DNA of 64,000 nt, taken from positions 620,001 through 684,000 of the forward strand of contig CAVSQL010000014.1 of assembly GCA_963730065.1 (NCBI GenBank), in the 5' to 3' direction. The first letter of the stretch is position 1. Each line of letters opens with the position of its first letter. The translations under genes and the position numbers were made by a program. The stretch is from UBA9676 sp963730065 (lineage in GTDB: Bacteria; Actinomycetota; Actinomycetes; Streptosporangiales; Streptosporangiaceae). The notes beneath the pieces are model-generated. The model saw only the letters and a program-made list of their open reading frames with translations, did not search any database and had not been told where the DNA came from. Shown here piece by piece: positions 1-8,902 of the stretch.

Positions 1-81
1 CCCCGGCTGGCCGTGCTGAAGGACACCCCGCGCCTGTTCCGTGCGATCCGGATCCGGCTCACCGAGCCGGACCCGCCATGA
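1..81 (+). CDS. C-terminal end of an unidentified protein (partial)
   Basis: The first 26 codons of the window are open in frame 1 and end at a TGA at 79-81. The tail is basic then acidic-proline (ends TEPDPP). Codon use (G/C in most third positions) fits coding sequence, but the piece is too short to name a family. It runs toward the minus-strand VOC gene that ends at 105, a convergent arrangement with a 23-base gap. Confidence 0.35.
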   Translation, partial: PRLAVLKDTPRLFRAIRIRLTEPDPP

Positions 82-104
82 TCGCGGCGGCGCTGACCCG
101 GCCG

Positions 105-500
105 TCACGCGGGGCCGAGAAGGTCCCACCGGTTGCCGGCGATATCGAGGAACACGGCGACGCGGCCGTACGGCTCGGTGCGCGGCGGCGACACGAACTC
201 GACGCCGGCGGACGTCATCCGCGCGTACGCAGCGTCGAAGTCCTCCACCCGGAGGAAGAACCCCACCCGCCCGGCGACCTGGTTCCCGACGGCGGCGGCC
301 TGGCGTTCCCCGTCGGCCCGCGCCAGCAGCAGGCCCGTCGCGGCGCCCGGCGGCCGCACCACTACCCACCGCTTGGGGCGCCCGCCGCTGGTGGTGAGGG
401 CCGGGGAGTCCTCCACGAGCTCGAAACCCAGCGCGCCGACGAAGAAGTCGATCGCTGGGTCATACTCCCTGACCACGATGGCGATGAGGTCCAGGTGCAC
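105..500 (-). CDS. VOC (glyoxalase/bleomycin-resistance) family protein
   Basis: 131 aa, one complete VOC domain (two beta-alpha-beta-beta-beta modules). It opens with a typical first strand followed by YDPAIDFFVGALGF and ends with VFLDIAGNRWDLLGP, where metal- and substrate-binding residues of the fold usually lie. Family members are metal-dependent lyases, dioxygenases or drug-binding proteins, so no substrate can be given. The GTG start at 500 is supported by TATGCT on the minus strand (507-512) six bases upstream, a leaderless layout. The gene is alone, with the M50-like gene upstream on the same strand. Confidence 0.8.
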   Translation of the reverse strand: MHLDLIAIVVREYDPAIDFFVGALGFELVEDSPALTTSGGRPKRWVVVRPPGAATGLLLARADGERQAAAVGNQVAGRVGFFLRVEDFDAAYARMTSAGVEFVSPPRTEPYGRVAVFLDIAGNRWDLLGPA

Positions 501-542
501 GGCGCCAGCATAGGAGCCGCGGAGAGCGTCCCGGGAAGTGCG

Positions 543-1208
543 CTAGACCAGCATGGTGGATCCCCAGACCAGCGCGGCTATGGAGCCGATCAGCCAGAGG
601 CGGTACCAAAGACCCCGCGGCAGGCCGGTCATCTCGCGCAAAATACCCGCGTCCCCGGCCCTGGTACCGTGCTCCAGCACAGAGCGAACGCCGGACAGCA
701 GCAGCAGCCAGCTGAGCGCGTATGCGGTCACGGCTTCGAGCCCGGCGTTCCGGCTGCGGGCTATGGAGAACAGCAAGAAGCCAGCGCCGATCACCGCCGC
801 GATGCCGAAGACGTTGCGCAGGCACAGCAGCAGAATGCCGAGGAGCAGTACCCCGATCCACAGGACGGGGACAATCAGGCCGTGGGCGATAAACCCCGCG
901 GCGGCGAGGCCGAAGCCGCTGGGACCCAGGTAGCCAACGATCCCGGCGGTCACGCCTGCGCCGGGGCCGGGACGCAGTTGTGTTTTTCCGTCGCCGTCGG
1001 CTTTCAGGCGCACGCTGAGGACGCGCGAGCCCAGACAGGAACCAACGACCGCGTGCGCACCCTCGTGTGCCATGGTGTCGACCAGGCGAACCATCTCCCA
1101 GAACCCGGGCATCACGACCAGGATCAGCGCGGCTACCCCCACCGCTACGGCGACTGGGGCGGGCAGCCTGCCCACCTCCTGCATCGGCGCTGAAGTCACC
1201 ACGGTCAT
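543..1208 (-). CDS. M50-family (site-2-protease-like) integral membrane metallopeptidase
   Basis: 221 aa with about five or six hydrophobic segments. Near residues 48-52 it carries HEGAH, which fits the HExxH zinc-binding helix of M50 peptidases, inside a TMAHEGAHAVVG context typical of the M50B-like actinobacterial group. A second zinc ligand (usually NPDG/LDG) is not obvious, so proteolytic activity is inferred from the first motif only. Two ATGs lie near the start: at 1214 it directly abuts a GGGGGAG sequence, while the ATG at 1208 has that sequence six bases upstream and is preferred. The substrate is unknown. Confidence 0.65.
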   Translation of the reverse strand: MTVVTSAPMQEVGRLPAPVAVAVGVAALILVVMPGFWEMVRLVDTMAHEGAHAVVGSCLGSRVLSVRLKADGDGKTQLRPGPGAGVTAGIVGYLGPSGFGLAAAGFIAHGLIVPVLWIGVLLLGILLLCLRNVFGIAAVIGAGFLLFSIARSRNAGLEAVTAYALSWLLLLSGVRSVLEHGTRAGDAGILREMTGLPRGLWYRLWLIGSIAALVWGSTMLV

Positions 1209-1416
1209 CGGCATCTCCCCCCACCCGTGACCGTTCGGGCACCCCCGCTGCTTCCAGTCTGGCCGGGCACGGCCCGATGTCCATACCGGACTTCAGGGGC
1301 GGGCGTGCGTAGCGGGTAAACTGGCAGCATGCTGCCGCTCCTGCCGTAAAAGGGAATGCCCCGGACGCGGGGCTGTTGAGAGAATCGGAAATTCCCTTGG
1401 TAAGGAGTGGGTCCAC

Positions 1417-3015
1417 GTGATCGCGGCCACCGGCCTGGAACTGCGGGCTGGCGCGCAACTGCTGCTGGAGAGCGCCACCTTCCAGATCAGCCCGGGCGAC
1501 AAGGTGGGCCTCGTCGGCCGCAACGGCGCGGGCAAGACCACGCTCGCCCGGGTGCTGGCCGGCGAGGGCCTGCCCGCCGCCGGCACCGTGCAGCGCCGCG
1601 GCTCGATCGGGTACCTGCCCCAGGACTCCCGGGCGGGTGACCTGGCCGCGCTGGCCATGGACCGGGTCCTGTCGGCGCGCGGGCTCGATGAGGTGCGCGG
1701 CGGGATGCGGGCCGCCGAGGAGGCGATGGCCGATCCCAGCCCGGCGCACCGGGACGCCGCCGTGCGGCGGTACTCCACCCTGGAGGAACGGCTGGTCGTG
1801 CTCGGGGGGTACGCCGCCGAGGCCGAGGCGGCCGCTATCGCCTCCAGCCTGGGCCTGCCCGACCGCGTGCTGGGCCAGCCGCTGCGCACGCTCTCGGGCG
1901 GGCAGCGGCGCCGGGTGGAGCTGGCCCGGATCCTGTTCTCGGGCGCGCAGACACTGCTGCTCGACGAGCCCACCAACCACCTGGACGCCGACTCCATCGC
2001 CTGGCTGCGCGACCACCTGCGCACGTTCCGCGGCTCCGTCGTGATCATCAGCCACGACGCCGGGCTGCTGGAGGCGGTGGTCGGCCGGATCTTCCACCTC
2101 GACGCCGACCGCGCCGAACTCGACCTCTACAACGTCGGCTGGCGGGCGTACCTGGAGCAGCGCGAGACCGACGCCCGGCGGCGCAAGCGGGAGGCGGCGA
2201 ACGCCCAGCGCCAGGCGGCTGCCCTGCAGGCGCAGGCGGACAAGATGCGCGCGAAGGCCACCAAGGCCCGGGCCGCCCAGGGCATGGAGCGCCGGGCGCA
2301 GCGGCTGCTGGCCGGGGTAAGCGCGGAACGTCCCGCGGGCCGGGTCGCGCGGCTGCGCTTCCCGGAGCCGGCCCCATGCGGCAAGACGCCGCTGTCCGCT
2401 GAGGACCTGTCGAAGTCCTACGGCTCGCTGGAGGTCTTCGCCGGGGTGGATGTGGCGGTGGACCGGGGCGCCCGGATCGTGGTCCTGGGGCTCAACGGGG
2501 CGGGCAAGACCACCCTGCTACGCCTGCTGGACGGGCTGGAACAGCCCGACACCGGGCGGGTCATCCCCGGCCACGGGCTCCGCCTCGGGTACTACGCGCA
2601 GGAGCACGAGACCCTGGACGGCGAGCGCACCGTGCTGGACAACATGCGGTCAGCCGCGCCGGACCAGCCCGATGGCGAGCTCCGGCGCATCCTCGGGTCC
2701 TTCCTCTTCCCCGGCGACGCGGTCGCCAAGCCCGCCGCAGTCCTGTCCGGCGGTGAGAAGACCCGGCTCGCGCTCGCCCTGCTGGTCGTGTCCGGGGCCA
2801 ACGTGCTGCTGCTCGACGAGCCGACCAACAACCTGGACCCCGCGAGCAGAGCTGAGATCCTGTCCGCCCTGCGCCGCTACCAGGGCGCGATCGTGCTGGT
2901 CACCCACGACGAAGGGGCGGTCGAGGCGCTGGCGCCCGAGCGGGTGATCCTGCTGCCGGACGGCGTCGAGGATTCCTGGAGCGAGGACCTGTCCGACCTG
3001 GTGGCCCTGGCCTGA
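1417..3015 (+). CDS. ABC-F family ATPase (ribosome-associated)
   Basis: 532 aa with two ATP-binding domains and no membrane segments, the hallmark of ABC-F proteins acting at the ribosome as translation factors or antibiotic-resistance factors. Domain 1: Walker A GRNGAGKT (34-41), signature LSGGQ (from 159), Walker B LLLDEPTNHLD (180-190). Domain 2: GLNGAGKT (358-365), LSGGEK (from 443), LLLDEPTNNLD. Between them lies a basic, Ala/Arg/Lys-rich linker (roughly 245-300) that in this family reaches toward the peptidyl-transferase centre. The GTG start at 1417 follows AAGGAG at 1402-1407. It could be a housekeeping Uup/EttA-like factor or a resistance factor; no antibiotic cluster is adjacent. 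Confidence 0.92.
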   Translation: MIAATGLELRAGAQLLLESATFQISPGDKVGLVGRNGAGKTTLARVLAGEGLPAAGTVQRRGSIGYLPQDSRAGDLAALAMDRVLSARGLDEVRGGMRAAEEAMADPSPAHRDAAVRRYSTLEERLVVLGGYAAEAEAAAIASSLGLPDRVLGQPLRTLSGGQRRRVELARILFSGAQTLLLDEPTNHLDADSIAWLRDHLRTFRGSVVIISHDAGLLEAVVGRIFHLDADRAELDLYNVGWRAYLEQRETDARRRKREAANAQRQAAALQAQADKMRAKATKARAAQGMERRAQRLLAGVSAERPAGRVARLRFPEPAPCGKTPLSAEDLSKSYGSLEVFAGVDVAVDRGARIVVLGLNGAGKTTLLRLLDGLEQPDTGRVIPGHGLRLGYYAQEHETLDGERTVLDNMRSAAPDQPDGELRRILGSFLFPGDAVAKPAAVLSGGEKTRLALALLVVSGANVLLLDEPTNNLDPASRAEILSALRRYQGAIVLVTHDEGAVEALAPERVILLPDGVEDSWSEDLSDLVALA

Positions 3016-3166
3016 CTGGCCCGTGCCCCGTCACCTGGGCCGTTTCTGTCATGACGAAAATGCGGTGATCATTTACTCCGATCTGGGTAGCCGATCGGGT
3101 GGTAATGAGTGATCATGGCGGAAGGGCGGGTAACGCAGCGACTACTTCAGCTCACAGGAGGTACGC

Positions 3167-3388
3167 GTGGCCGAGACCCTCAAGAAAGGCACCCGCGTCA
3201 CCGGCGCCGACCGGGCTAAGCTCGCGTCGGACCTGAAGAAGAGGTACGACGCGGGTGAGAGCATCCGGTCGCTTGCCGCAGCGACCGGCCGTTCCTACGG
3301 CTTCGTGCACCGCATCCTCACCGAGAACGGCGTATCGCTGCGTGGCCGCGGCGGCGCCACCCGGGGCAAGGCCCGCGCGAATCGCTGA
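3167..3388 (+). CDS. small helix-turn-helix protein (conserved actinobacterial regulator)
   Basis: 73 aa, basic. Residues about 22-55 form a helix-turn-helix: a helix ending in KKRYDAGESIRSLA, a turn at ATGRS and a recognition helix YGFVHRILTENG. It ends in an Arg/Gly-rich tail. Single-HTH proteins of this type are widely conserved in actinomycetes but mostly uncharacterised. The GTG start is fixed by AGGAGG eight bases upstream in a strong ribosome site at 3155-3161. The enoyl-CoA hydratase gene begins seven bases after its stop, so the two are probably co-transcribed. Confidence 0.8.
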   Translation: MAETLKKGTRVTGADRAKLASDLKKRYDAGESIRSLAAATGRSYGFVHRILTENGVSLRGRGGATRGKARANR

Positions 3389-3395
3389 GGGGACG

Positions 3396-4184
3396 TTGAC
3401 GCCCGCCCCCGCCGATCTCGCCCGCGCGGGCCTGCGGCTGGATCTGGACCAGCCGGCGCCCGGCGCGGTCACGGTGACCTTGTCCCGGCCCCGGCGCCGC
3501 AATGCCATGACACCAGGCATGTGGCGTGGCCTGGCGGCCATCGGGCGTTCGCTCCCGCCCAGCGTGCGGGTGGTGGTGGTCTGCGGCGACGGTCCCTCGT
3601 TCTCGGCCGGGATCGACCTGCGGCTGCTCGGCGGCGAAGGCGTCGAGGACTCCGAACCGCTGCCCATCCCCGCGGACCCAGGCTTCGAGGACTGGATCGC
3701 TGCCTGCCAGGAGGGATTCGGCTGGCTCCACCACCCGTCCCTGGTATCGGTGGCCGCGGTGCACGGGCACGCCATCGGCGCTGGCTTTCAGCTCGCCCTC
3801 GCCTGTGACCTGAGGGTCCTCGCGGACGACGCGCGGCTGTCGATGCGCGAGCCCACCCTGGGCCTGGTCCCCGACCTAATGGGGACAAAGCCACTTGTCG
3901 ACATTGTCGGCCTGCCGCGGGCCCTGGAGCTGTGCCTGACCGGGCGCTCGGTGGCCGCGGAGGAAGCCCGCGCCCTCCGGCTCGCCGAGCTGGTGGTTTC
4001 CACGGACGAACTCGACGCCACGGTCGGCGATCTCGTCGCGGCGATCCTCGCCGTGGACCCGGCCACGGCCCGGGCGACCAAGGAGCTGCTGGCCCAGGCG
4101 CCCGGTCACACGCTGGAGCAGCAGGCGGCCGCCGAACGCCGGGCGCAGGCGTCACTCCAGCGCGGCCGACTCACCGGCGGGTGA
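3396..4184 (+). CDS. enoyl-CoA hydratase/isomerase (crotonase) family protein
   Basis: 262 aa, full crotonase length. The oxyanion-hole region SAGIDLRLLGG and the central motif GHAIGAGFQLALACDLR are clear. In hydratases two catalytic glutamates lie 20 residues apart. Here the first position is Gln132 and the second is Glu152 (in MREPTLGL), so simple hydratase chemistry may be altered, as in isomerase or thioesterase branches of the superfamily. The TTG start at 3396 overlaps a GAGGGGA ribosome site next to the preceding stop and gives the normal N-terminus; longer upstream reading would run through the HTH gene. The 3' end overlaps the convergent MBL gene by 33 bases. Confidence 0.85.
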   Translation: MTPAPADLARAGLRLDLDQPAPGAVTVTLSRPRRRNAMTPGMWRGLAAIGRSLPPSVRVVVVCGDGPSFSAGIDLRLLGGEGVEDSEPLPIPADPGFEDWIAACQEGFGWLHHPSLVSVAAVHGHAIGAGFQLALACDLRVLADDARLSMREPTLGLVPDLMGTKPLVDIVGLPRALELCLTGRSVAAEEARALRLAELVVSTDELDATVGDLVAAILAVDPATARATKELLAQAPGHTLEQQAAAERRAQASLQRGRLTGG

Positions 4185-5222
4185 GGCGGGCGGCGCGTAG
4201 ACCGCCACCTCGCCGTCCCAGGAGACCGTCAGCCGGCCCTGCGCGGCCAGCAGCTCCAGATGCGCCCGGGTCTCGGTCACCGCGAGCATCTGGTTGAGCG
4301 GATCCAGTTCCTCCAGGTGGCGGCCACGGCGCGTCCAGCGCAGCGCGCAGGCCACCTGGTAGGCGGTGCCCGCCCCGGCCGCGACCGCCTCGGCGCACCG
4401 GCTGAGCCGGCCGGCGTGGTGGGCCAGCAGCTCATCGATGCGGGTGTGGACGCTCGCGGTGACCGGGCCGTGCGCGGGCAGCAGGCGCATATCGGGCAGG
4501 GCCCGGACCACGCGCAGGGATTCCAGGAAGTCACCGAGCGGCAGGCGGGCCGAGACCGGCTCGAACCCGATCGACGGGGTGATGTGCGGGAGCACGTGGT
4601 CACCGGCGAAGAGCAGCCCGGTGGTGGCATCGGTGAAGACGACGTGGCCCTGGGTGTGGCCCGGGGTCGGCACCACGCCCAGGGTCCGGCTGCTCAGCTC
4701 GATCTCGGTGTGCGGGGCCAGCCATTCATCCGGCGCTTCCCAGCCGGGCGGGCGGCTGCGCGGAGCGGCGCCCAGCGCCCGCAGCCGCCCGAGCACCGCC
4801 TCGGCACCGCTCGCCCGCAGCTGCCTGAGCTGCGGCTCGAACGGCCGCCGGCCGCCGGCCAGGAGGACCCGGATGGCCTCGTGCTCCCCGGCGCCCAGGC
4901 TCACCTTGCTGCCGAAGATACGCCGCAGCTCCACCGCCTGCGTGTAGTGGTCACGGTGCACGTGTGTGACCAGGAAGTGCCGCACGTCCCCCAGCCCGCA
5001 GCCGAGCATGGCGAGCGCGGCCGCCAGCGCCTGGCGGGACTCGGCGAGCGCCCACCCGCTGTCGATGAGGACGAGCCCGTCGCCGTCCTCCACGACATAG
5101 ACGTTCACCGCCCGCAGGCCGTCGGTGGGCAGGGGGAGCGGCACCCGGTGCACGCCGGGGGCGACGGTGAACAGGCCGGGCTCGGCCCAGTCCGCGGTGC
5201 TGGCCTCGGTTTCAGCGCTCAC
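4152..5222 (-). CDS. MBL-fold metallohydrolase
   Basis: 356 aa metallo-beta-lactamase-fold hydrolase. The zinc motif HxHxDH appears as THVHRDHY near residues 85-91. Further ligands are in PTPGHTQGH and AGDHVLPH, and a C-terminal helical winged domain (from about 275) follows, as in the LACTB2/glyoxalase-II-like subgroup. Family members hydrolyse thioesters, lactones or nucleic acids; the substrate is not identifiable here. GTG at 5222 is chosen because AAGGAC lies just upstream (5227-5232); an ATG at 5258 would add 12 residues without a ribosome site. It is convergent with the crotonase gene. Confidence 0.85.
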   Translation of the reverse strand: MSAETEASTADWAEPGLFTVAPGVHRVPLPLPTDGLRAVNVYVVEDGDGLVLIDSGWALAESRQALAAALAMLGCGLGDVRHFLVTHVHRDHYTQAVELRRIFGSKVSLGAGEHEAIRVLLAGGRRPFEPQLRQLRASGAEAVLGRLRALGAAPRSRPPGWEAPDEWLAPHTEIELSSRTLGVVPTPGHTQGHVVFTDATTGLLFAGDHVLPHITPSIGFEPVSARLPLGDFLESLRVVRALPDMRLLPAHGPVTASVHTRIDELLAHHAGRLSRCAEAVAAGAGTAYQVACALRWTRRGRHLEELDPLNQMLAVTETRAHLELLAAQGRLTVSWDGEVAVYAPPASPAGESAALE

Positions 5223-5338
5223 GTGCGTCCTTACTGGTCGCCTGCATGACCACTCCATGATCGCGCATCCGCCGGGCTCATCAGTTCACCATCAGCTGAC
5301 ACGGGAAGAGCGCGGCCCGGGCCGACGTTGGCCTGTGC

Positions 5339-7330
5339 ATGGCCGCCGCCAACTGGCATGCTTACCGATCGTTCAGCCGCGACAGGTCCGTCACCCATCA
5401 ACGGCTCACCAAGGGCATCGTCCGCCGGATCGCCTCCTACGCCCGGCCGTACCGGTGGACCCTCGCGCTGTTCCTCGCCTGCACCTGCGTGACGGCCGTG
5501 ATCACGGTGGCGGTGCCGCTGCTTCTCAAGACGATCATCGACAAGGGCATCCTGAAGGACGACACGACGGTCGTGCTCGAGGTGGCGGGCCTGGTCGCGG
5601 GCCTGGCCGTGGCCGGCGCCCTGATCTCGGTCGCCACCCGGTGGCTGTCCGCACGGACCGGCGAGGGACTCATCTACGACCTGCGCACCCAGGTGTTCGG
5701 GCACGTCCAGCGGCAGCCGATCGCGTTCTTCACCCGCGCCCAGACCGGCTCGCTGGTCAGCAGGCTCAACAACGACGTCATCGGGGCGCAGCAGGCCATC
5801 ACCTCCACCCTGGCCAGCGTGGTGTCCAACGCGCTGACCCTGCTGCTGGTGCTCATCGCGATGCTGTCGCTGTCCTGGCTGGTGACCGTGGTGGCGCTGG
5901 TGCTGCTGCCCCTGTTCGTGATCCCCGCCCGGCTGATCGGCCGCCGCCTGCAGCGCTACACCAGGGAGTCGATGCAGCTCGACGCCGAGATGGGCAGCAA
6001 CATGACCGAGCGCTTCAACGTCGCGGGCGCGATGCTGGTGAAGCTGTTCGGCAACCCGGAGAACGAGCAGCGCGTCTTCGCCGGCCGGGCGGCCAAGGTC
6101 AGGGACATCGGCGTGATCACCGCCATGTATGGCAGCACGCTGTTCATCGCGCTCAGCCTGCTCGCGTCCATGGCCACGGCAGTCGTCTACGGCCTCGGCG
6201 GCGGGCTGGTCATCCACGGCGCCTTCCAGCTCGGCACCCTGGTCGCGCTGACCGCGCTGCTCGCGCGCCTCTACGGGCCGATCACCGCGCTGTCCAACGT
6301 CCAGGTGGACGTCATGACCGCGCTGGTCAGCTTCGACCGGGTGTTCGAGGTGCTCGATCTCCAGCCGCTCATCACCGAGCGCCCGGGAGCGGTGCCGCTG
6401 CCCGCGCCGGCGGGCGGCAACGGCGGCGCGCCCGCGCCCGCCCCGCCGGTTGAGTTCGACAAGGTCTCGTTCCGCTACCCGACGGCCAGCGAGGTGTCGC
6501 TGGCCTCCCTGGAGTCGATCGCGCTGCCCATGCCGGAACGCGCCGGCAGCGGGCAGGACGTGCTGCACGAGGTGAGCTTCACCGCGCCGTCCGGGAAGCT
6601 GACGGCCCTGGTCGGTCCGTCCGGCGCGGGCAAGACCACGATCACCCACCTGGTGGCCAGGCTGTATGACCCGCGCGAGGGAGTGGTCAAGATCGGCGGC
6701 CACGACCTGCGCGACCTCACGCTCGATTCGCTGCATAACGCGGTCGGCGTGGTGACCCAGGATGCGCACATGTTCCACGACACCATCCGGGCCAACCTCT
6801 CCTACGCCCGGCCCAGCGCCACCGAGGAAGAGCTCATCAAGGCGTGCCAGGCCGCCCAGATCTGGGATCTGGTGGCCGACCTGCCCGACGGCCTGGACAC
6901 GGTGGTGGGCGACCGCGGCTACCGCCTCTCGGGCGGGGAGAAGCAGCGGCTGGCGATCGCCCGGCTGCTACTCAAGGCGCCATCGGTGGTCGTGCTCGAT
7001 GAGGCCACCGCCCATCTGGACTCCGAGTCCGAGGTGGCGGTCCAGCGCGCGCTGAAGACCGCGCTGGCCGGCCGGACGTCGCTGGTCATCGCCCACCGGC
7101 TGTCGACGATCCGGGAGGCCGACCAGATCCTGGTGATCGACCACGGCCAGGTGAGGGAGCAGGGCCGGCACGAGGAGCTGCTGGCCGCCGGCGGGCTGTA
7201 CGCCGAGCTTTACCACACCCAGTTCGCCGGCCAGGAAACCCATCAGCCGGCCGATCACCAGCGTGCCCCGACGACGGCGGTCCCGACCGCTAACGGTGGT
7301 CCGGCCGACGGCGCGACTCAGATGCCGTAG
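5339..7330 (+). CDS. ABC exporter, fused membrane and ATPase domains
   Basis: 663 aa type-IV ABC half-transporter. Residues about 40-320 hold six membrane helices, and 365-640 hold the ATPase. Motifs: Walker A GPSGAGKT (426-433), signature LSGGEKQR (from 530), Walker B VVLDEATAHLD and the H-loop IAHRLSTI. Between the membrane domain and Walker A there is an extra Ala/Pro-rich stretch (about 355-385) and an insertion before the Walker strand. It works as a dimer, presumably a homodimer since no partner is adjacent, exporting lipids or drugs; the substrate is unknown. No clear ribosome site precedes the ATG. It ends overlapping the convergent sulfotransferase by 13 bases. Confidence 0.9.
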   Translation: MAAANWHAYRSFSRDRSVTHQRLTKGIVRRIASYARPYRWTLALFLACTCVTAVITVAVPLLLKTIIDKGILKDDTTVVLEVAGLVAGLAVAGALISVATRWLSARTGEGLIYDLRTQVFGHVQRQPIAFFTRAQTGSLVSRLNNDVIGAQQAITSTLASVVSNALTLLLVLIAMLSLSWLVTVVALVLLPLFVIPARLIGRRLQRYTRESMQLDAEMGSNMTERFNVAGAMLVKLFGNPENEQRVFAGRAAKVRDIGVITAMYGSTLFIALSLLASMATAVVYGLGGGLVIHGAFQLGTLVALTALLARLYGPITALSNVQVDVMTALVSFDRVFEVLDLQPLITERPGAVPLPAPAGGNGGAPAPAPPVEFDKVSFRYPTASEVSLASLESIALPMPERAGSGQDVLHEVSFTAPSGKLTALVGPSGAGKTTITHLVARLYDPREGVVKIGGHDLRDLTLDSLHNAVGVVTQDAHMFHDTIRANLSYARPSATEEELIKACQAAQIWDLVADLPDGLDTVVGDRGYRLSGGEKQRLAIARLLLKAPSVVVLDEATAHLDSESEVAVQRALKTALAGRTSLVIAHRLSTIREADQILVIDHGQVREQGRHEELLAAGGLYAELYHTQFAGQETHQPADHQRAPTTAVPTANGGPADGATQMP

Positions 7331-8292
7331 CCGACCCGGCGCAGCTCGTCGCCGGCGACCCGCTCCACCTCGGCGGCCTGCGCCGGGTTCAGCGCGCGCC
7401 GCCACACCCCGGCCTCGGAATCGGGGTCCTGCCCCGGCCGCAGCTCCGGGTGGCTGATCTCGGCTCCGATGAACGACGATACGGCCCTGGCCGCGGCCCC
7501 CGGCTGGCGGATCATCTCCTCGTAGCGCAAGGTGATGAGCTGCTCGGCGGTCAGTGCGTTGCGCAGCCGGGCCATCACGCGCACGGTGCCGCGCCAGCGC
7601 ATCGCGCATTTGCCCGCCACCGACAGGCCGGGCCACTCGGCCCGGTCCGCCTGGGTCTCCACCCCGATCACCGGATGGGCGGACTCGGCGTCCAGGTCCA
7701 CGAAACCGGGACGGAACCAGGCCAGTGCGTCGGGATCGGTGAGCATCCCCGCCACCACATCCCGGCCGTCACGGATGATCTGCAGCAGCCGCGCATCGGG
7801 GAAGGCGTCGATCAGCGACTCGGCGCAGTACAGCAGGTCAGGGCTGGCGTCCCCGTAGCGGCTGATGACGCGGTCGCCCACGCACGGCCCGGTGCCCTCG
7901 GCCCCGCCCGCCTCCCGGCAGGCCGTCGAGCACCCCAGGCAGCAGTGGGGGCTGACCTGCCAGCCCTGGGCGAACGCGTCCCGCAGCACGGTGGCCGCCG
8001 CCTCCGCCCGGCCGCGGGCCAGCTGGGGGTTGCGCGCGAAGGCATGCACGACCGGCAGCACCCAGCGCTGGCCCATCGTGAGGTGGAAGCCCTCGGAGCG
8101 CTTGAGCGCCCGGGCGAGGATGGAAACACCCGAACACGGAGCGCCGAGCAGGAAGACCGGATGCCGGACCTTGCGGCCGTTGACCACCAGGATGTGCGGG
8201 CGGGCCGCGGCCGGCCGGGGGTAGGCCGACATGGCGCCAGCAGGCGGCGGGCCGAGCACTCCGGTATCCGTGGGCCCCGGTGAGCTGGTCAC
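7318..8292 (-). CDS. sulfotransferase family protein
   Basis: 324 aa from a GTG at 8292. The 5'-phosphosulfate-binding loop of PAPS-dependent sulfotransferases is seen as FLLGAPCSGVSILARAL, with Ser/Gly-rich spacing but Cys in place of the usual R/K-S-G-T. The 3'-phosphate segment is LLQIIRDGRDVVAGML (RDGRDV is highly typical), and a later LRYEEMIRQPG matches the conserved Y-E strand. It is predicted to sulfonate a small molecule or glycan; acceptor unknown. A Cys-rich insertion (SPHCCLGCSTACREAGG) could bind metal or form disulfides. An ATG at 8232 is the alternative start but lacks a ribosome site. Confidence 0.75.
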   Translation of the reverse strand: MTSSPGPTDTGVLGPPPAGAMSAYPRPAAARPHILVVNGRKVRHPVFLLGAPCSGVSILARALKRSEGFHLTMGQRWVLPVVHAFARNPQLARGRAEAAATVLRDAFAQGWQVSPHCCLGCSTACREAGGAEGTGPCVGDRVISRYGDASPDLLYCAESLIDAFPDARLLQIIRDGRDVVAGMLTDPDALAWFRPGFVDLDAESAHPVIGVETQADRAEWPGLSVAGKCAMRWRGTVRVMARLRNALTAEQLITLRYEEMIRQPGAAARAVSSFIGAEISHPELRPGQDPDSEAGVWRRALNPAQAAEVERVAGDELRRVGYGI

Positions 8293-8438
8293 AGGATCAG
8301 CGTTCCGCCCTTCACGTATGCATTGTCCCTTCTGCAGGTAAACCGTACCTGGCGGCCTGGCCCTGGGTTGGTCACACAGCGTTCCGCTGAGCCCGGCCCG
8401 GTGCTGGCCGGGGCCGGGCCGGCCATAAGCTGGCAGCC

Positions 8439-8837
8439 GTGCCAGCATCCTGTCCGCTGCCCCGCGGATCCCCGCGTGCCGGGCAGCACCGCTGGCTGCC
8501 CGGCGCCTGGGCGGCGCTGGCCGCGGCCCTCGCCCTGGCCCTGGCCGTCGCGGGCTGCTCCTCCTTCGACGCCGCATTCGGCAAGCAGGAGGCGGTCGTG
8601 CAGTTCCAGCCGCAGACCCCCAACTCGGTCCGGCTCAAGGTGCGGGCCGCCTGCTCACACGTGCCGCGGGCCACCCCCGAGCCACTGCCCACCGACCACC
8701 TCGCCTCGGACATGCTCAACGACGTGCGGTACCGGGTGGACAACGCCAGCGACGGCGATCTCGCCAAGCTCCAGCAGTGCCTGCAGAAGTTCCCGTCCGT
8801 CGCGGGTATCGAATTCAACGGGCCGGGCGGCAGCTGA
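8439..8837 (+). CDS. small secreted lipoprotein of unknown function
   Basis: 132 aa. A signal peptide with a long hydrophobic core (AWAALAAALALALAVAG) ends in a lipobox AVAG-C, so Cys near residue 40 should be lipidated and the mature part anchored outside the membrane. The mature domain (about 90 aa) contains two cysteines (AAC and QQC) that could pair. I do not recognise the family. The GTG start follows TAAGCT (8426-8431) by seven bases, indicating leaderless transcription. The next gene, also a lipoprotein on the same strand, starts 65 bases later with its own -10 box. Confidence 0.75.
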   Translation: MPASCPLPRGSPRAGQHRWLPGAWAALAAALALALAVAGCSSFDAAFGKQEAVVQFQPQTPNSVRLKVRAACSHVPRATPEPLPTDHLASDMLNDVRYRVDNASDGDLAKLQQCLQKFPSVAGIEFNGPGGS

Positions 8838-8902
8838 ACCCGGGGGCTGATCCCGGCAGATCCGCCCCGAGCCGGGCCCGCCGGTCCGTATGCTCAAGGT
8901 TC

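Noticed and set aside
3066..3115. TGATCA ... TGATCA dyad upstream of the HTH gene
   Set aside because: Only the outer six bases pair well; inner parts are out of register, so it was not called an operator.
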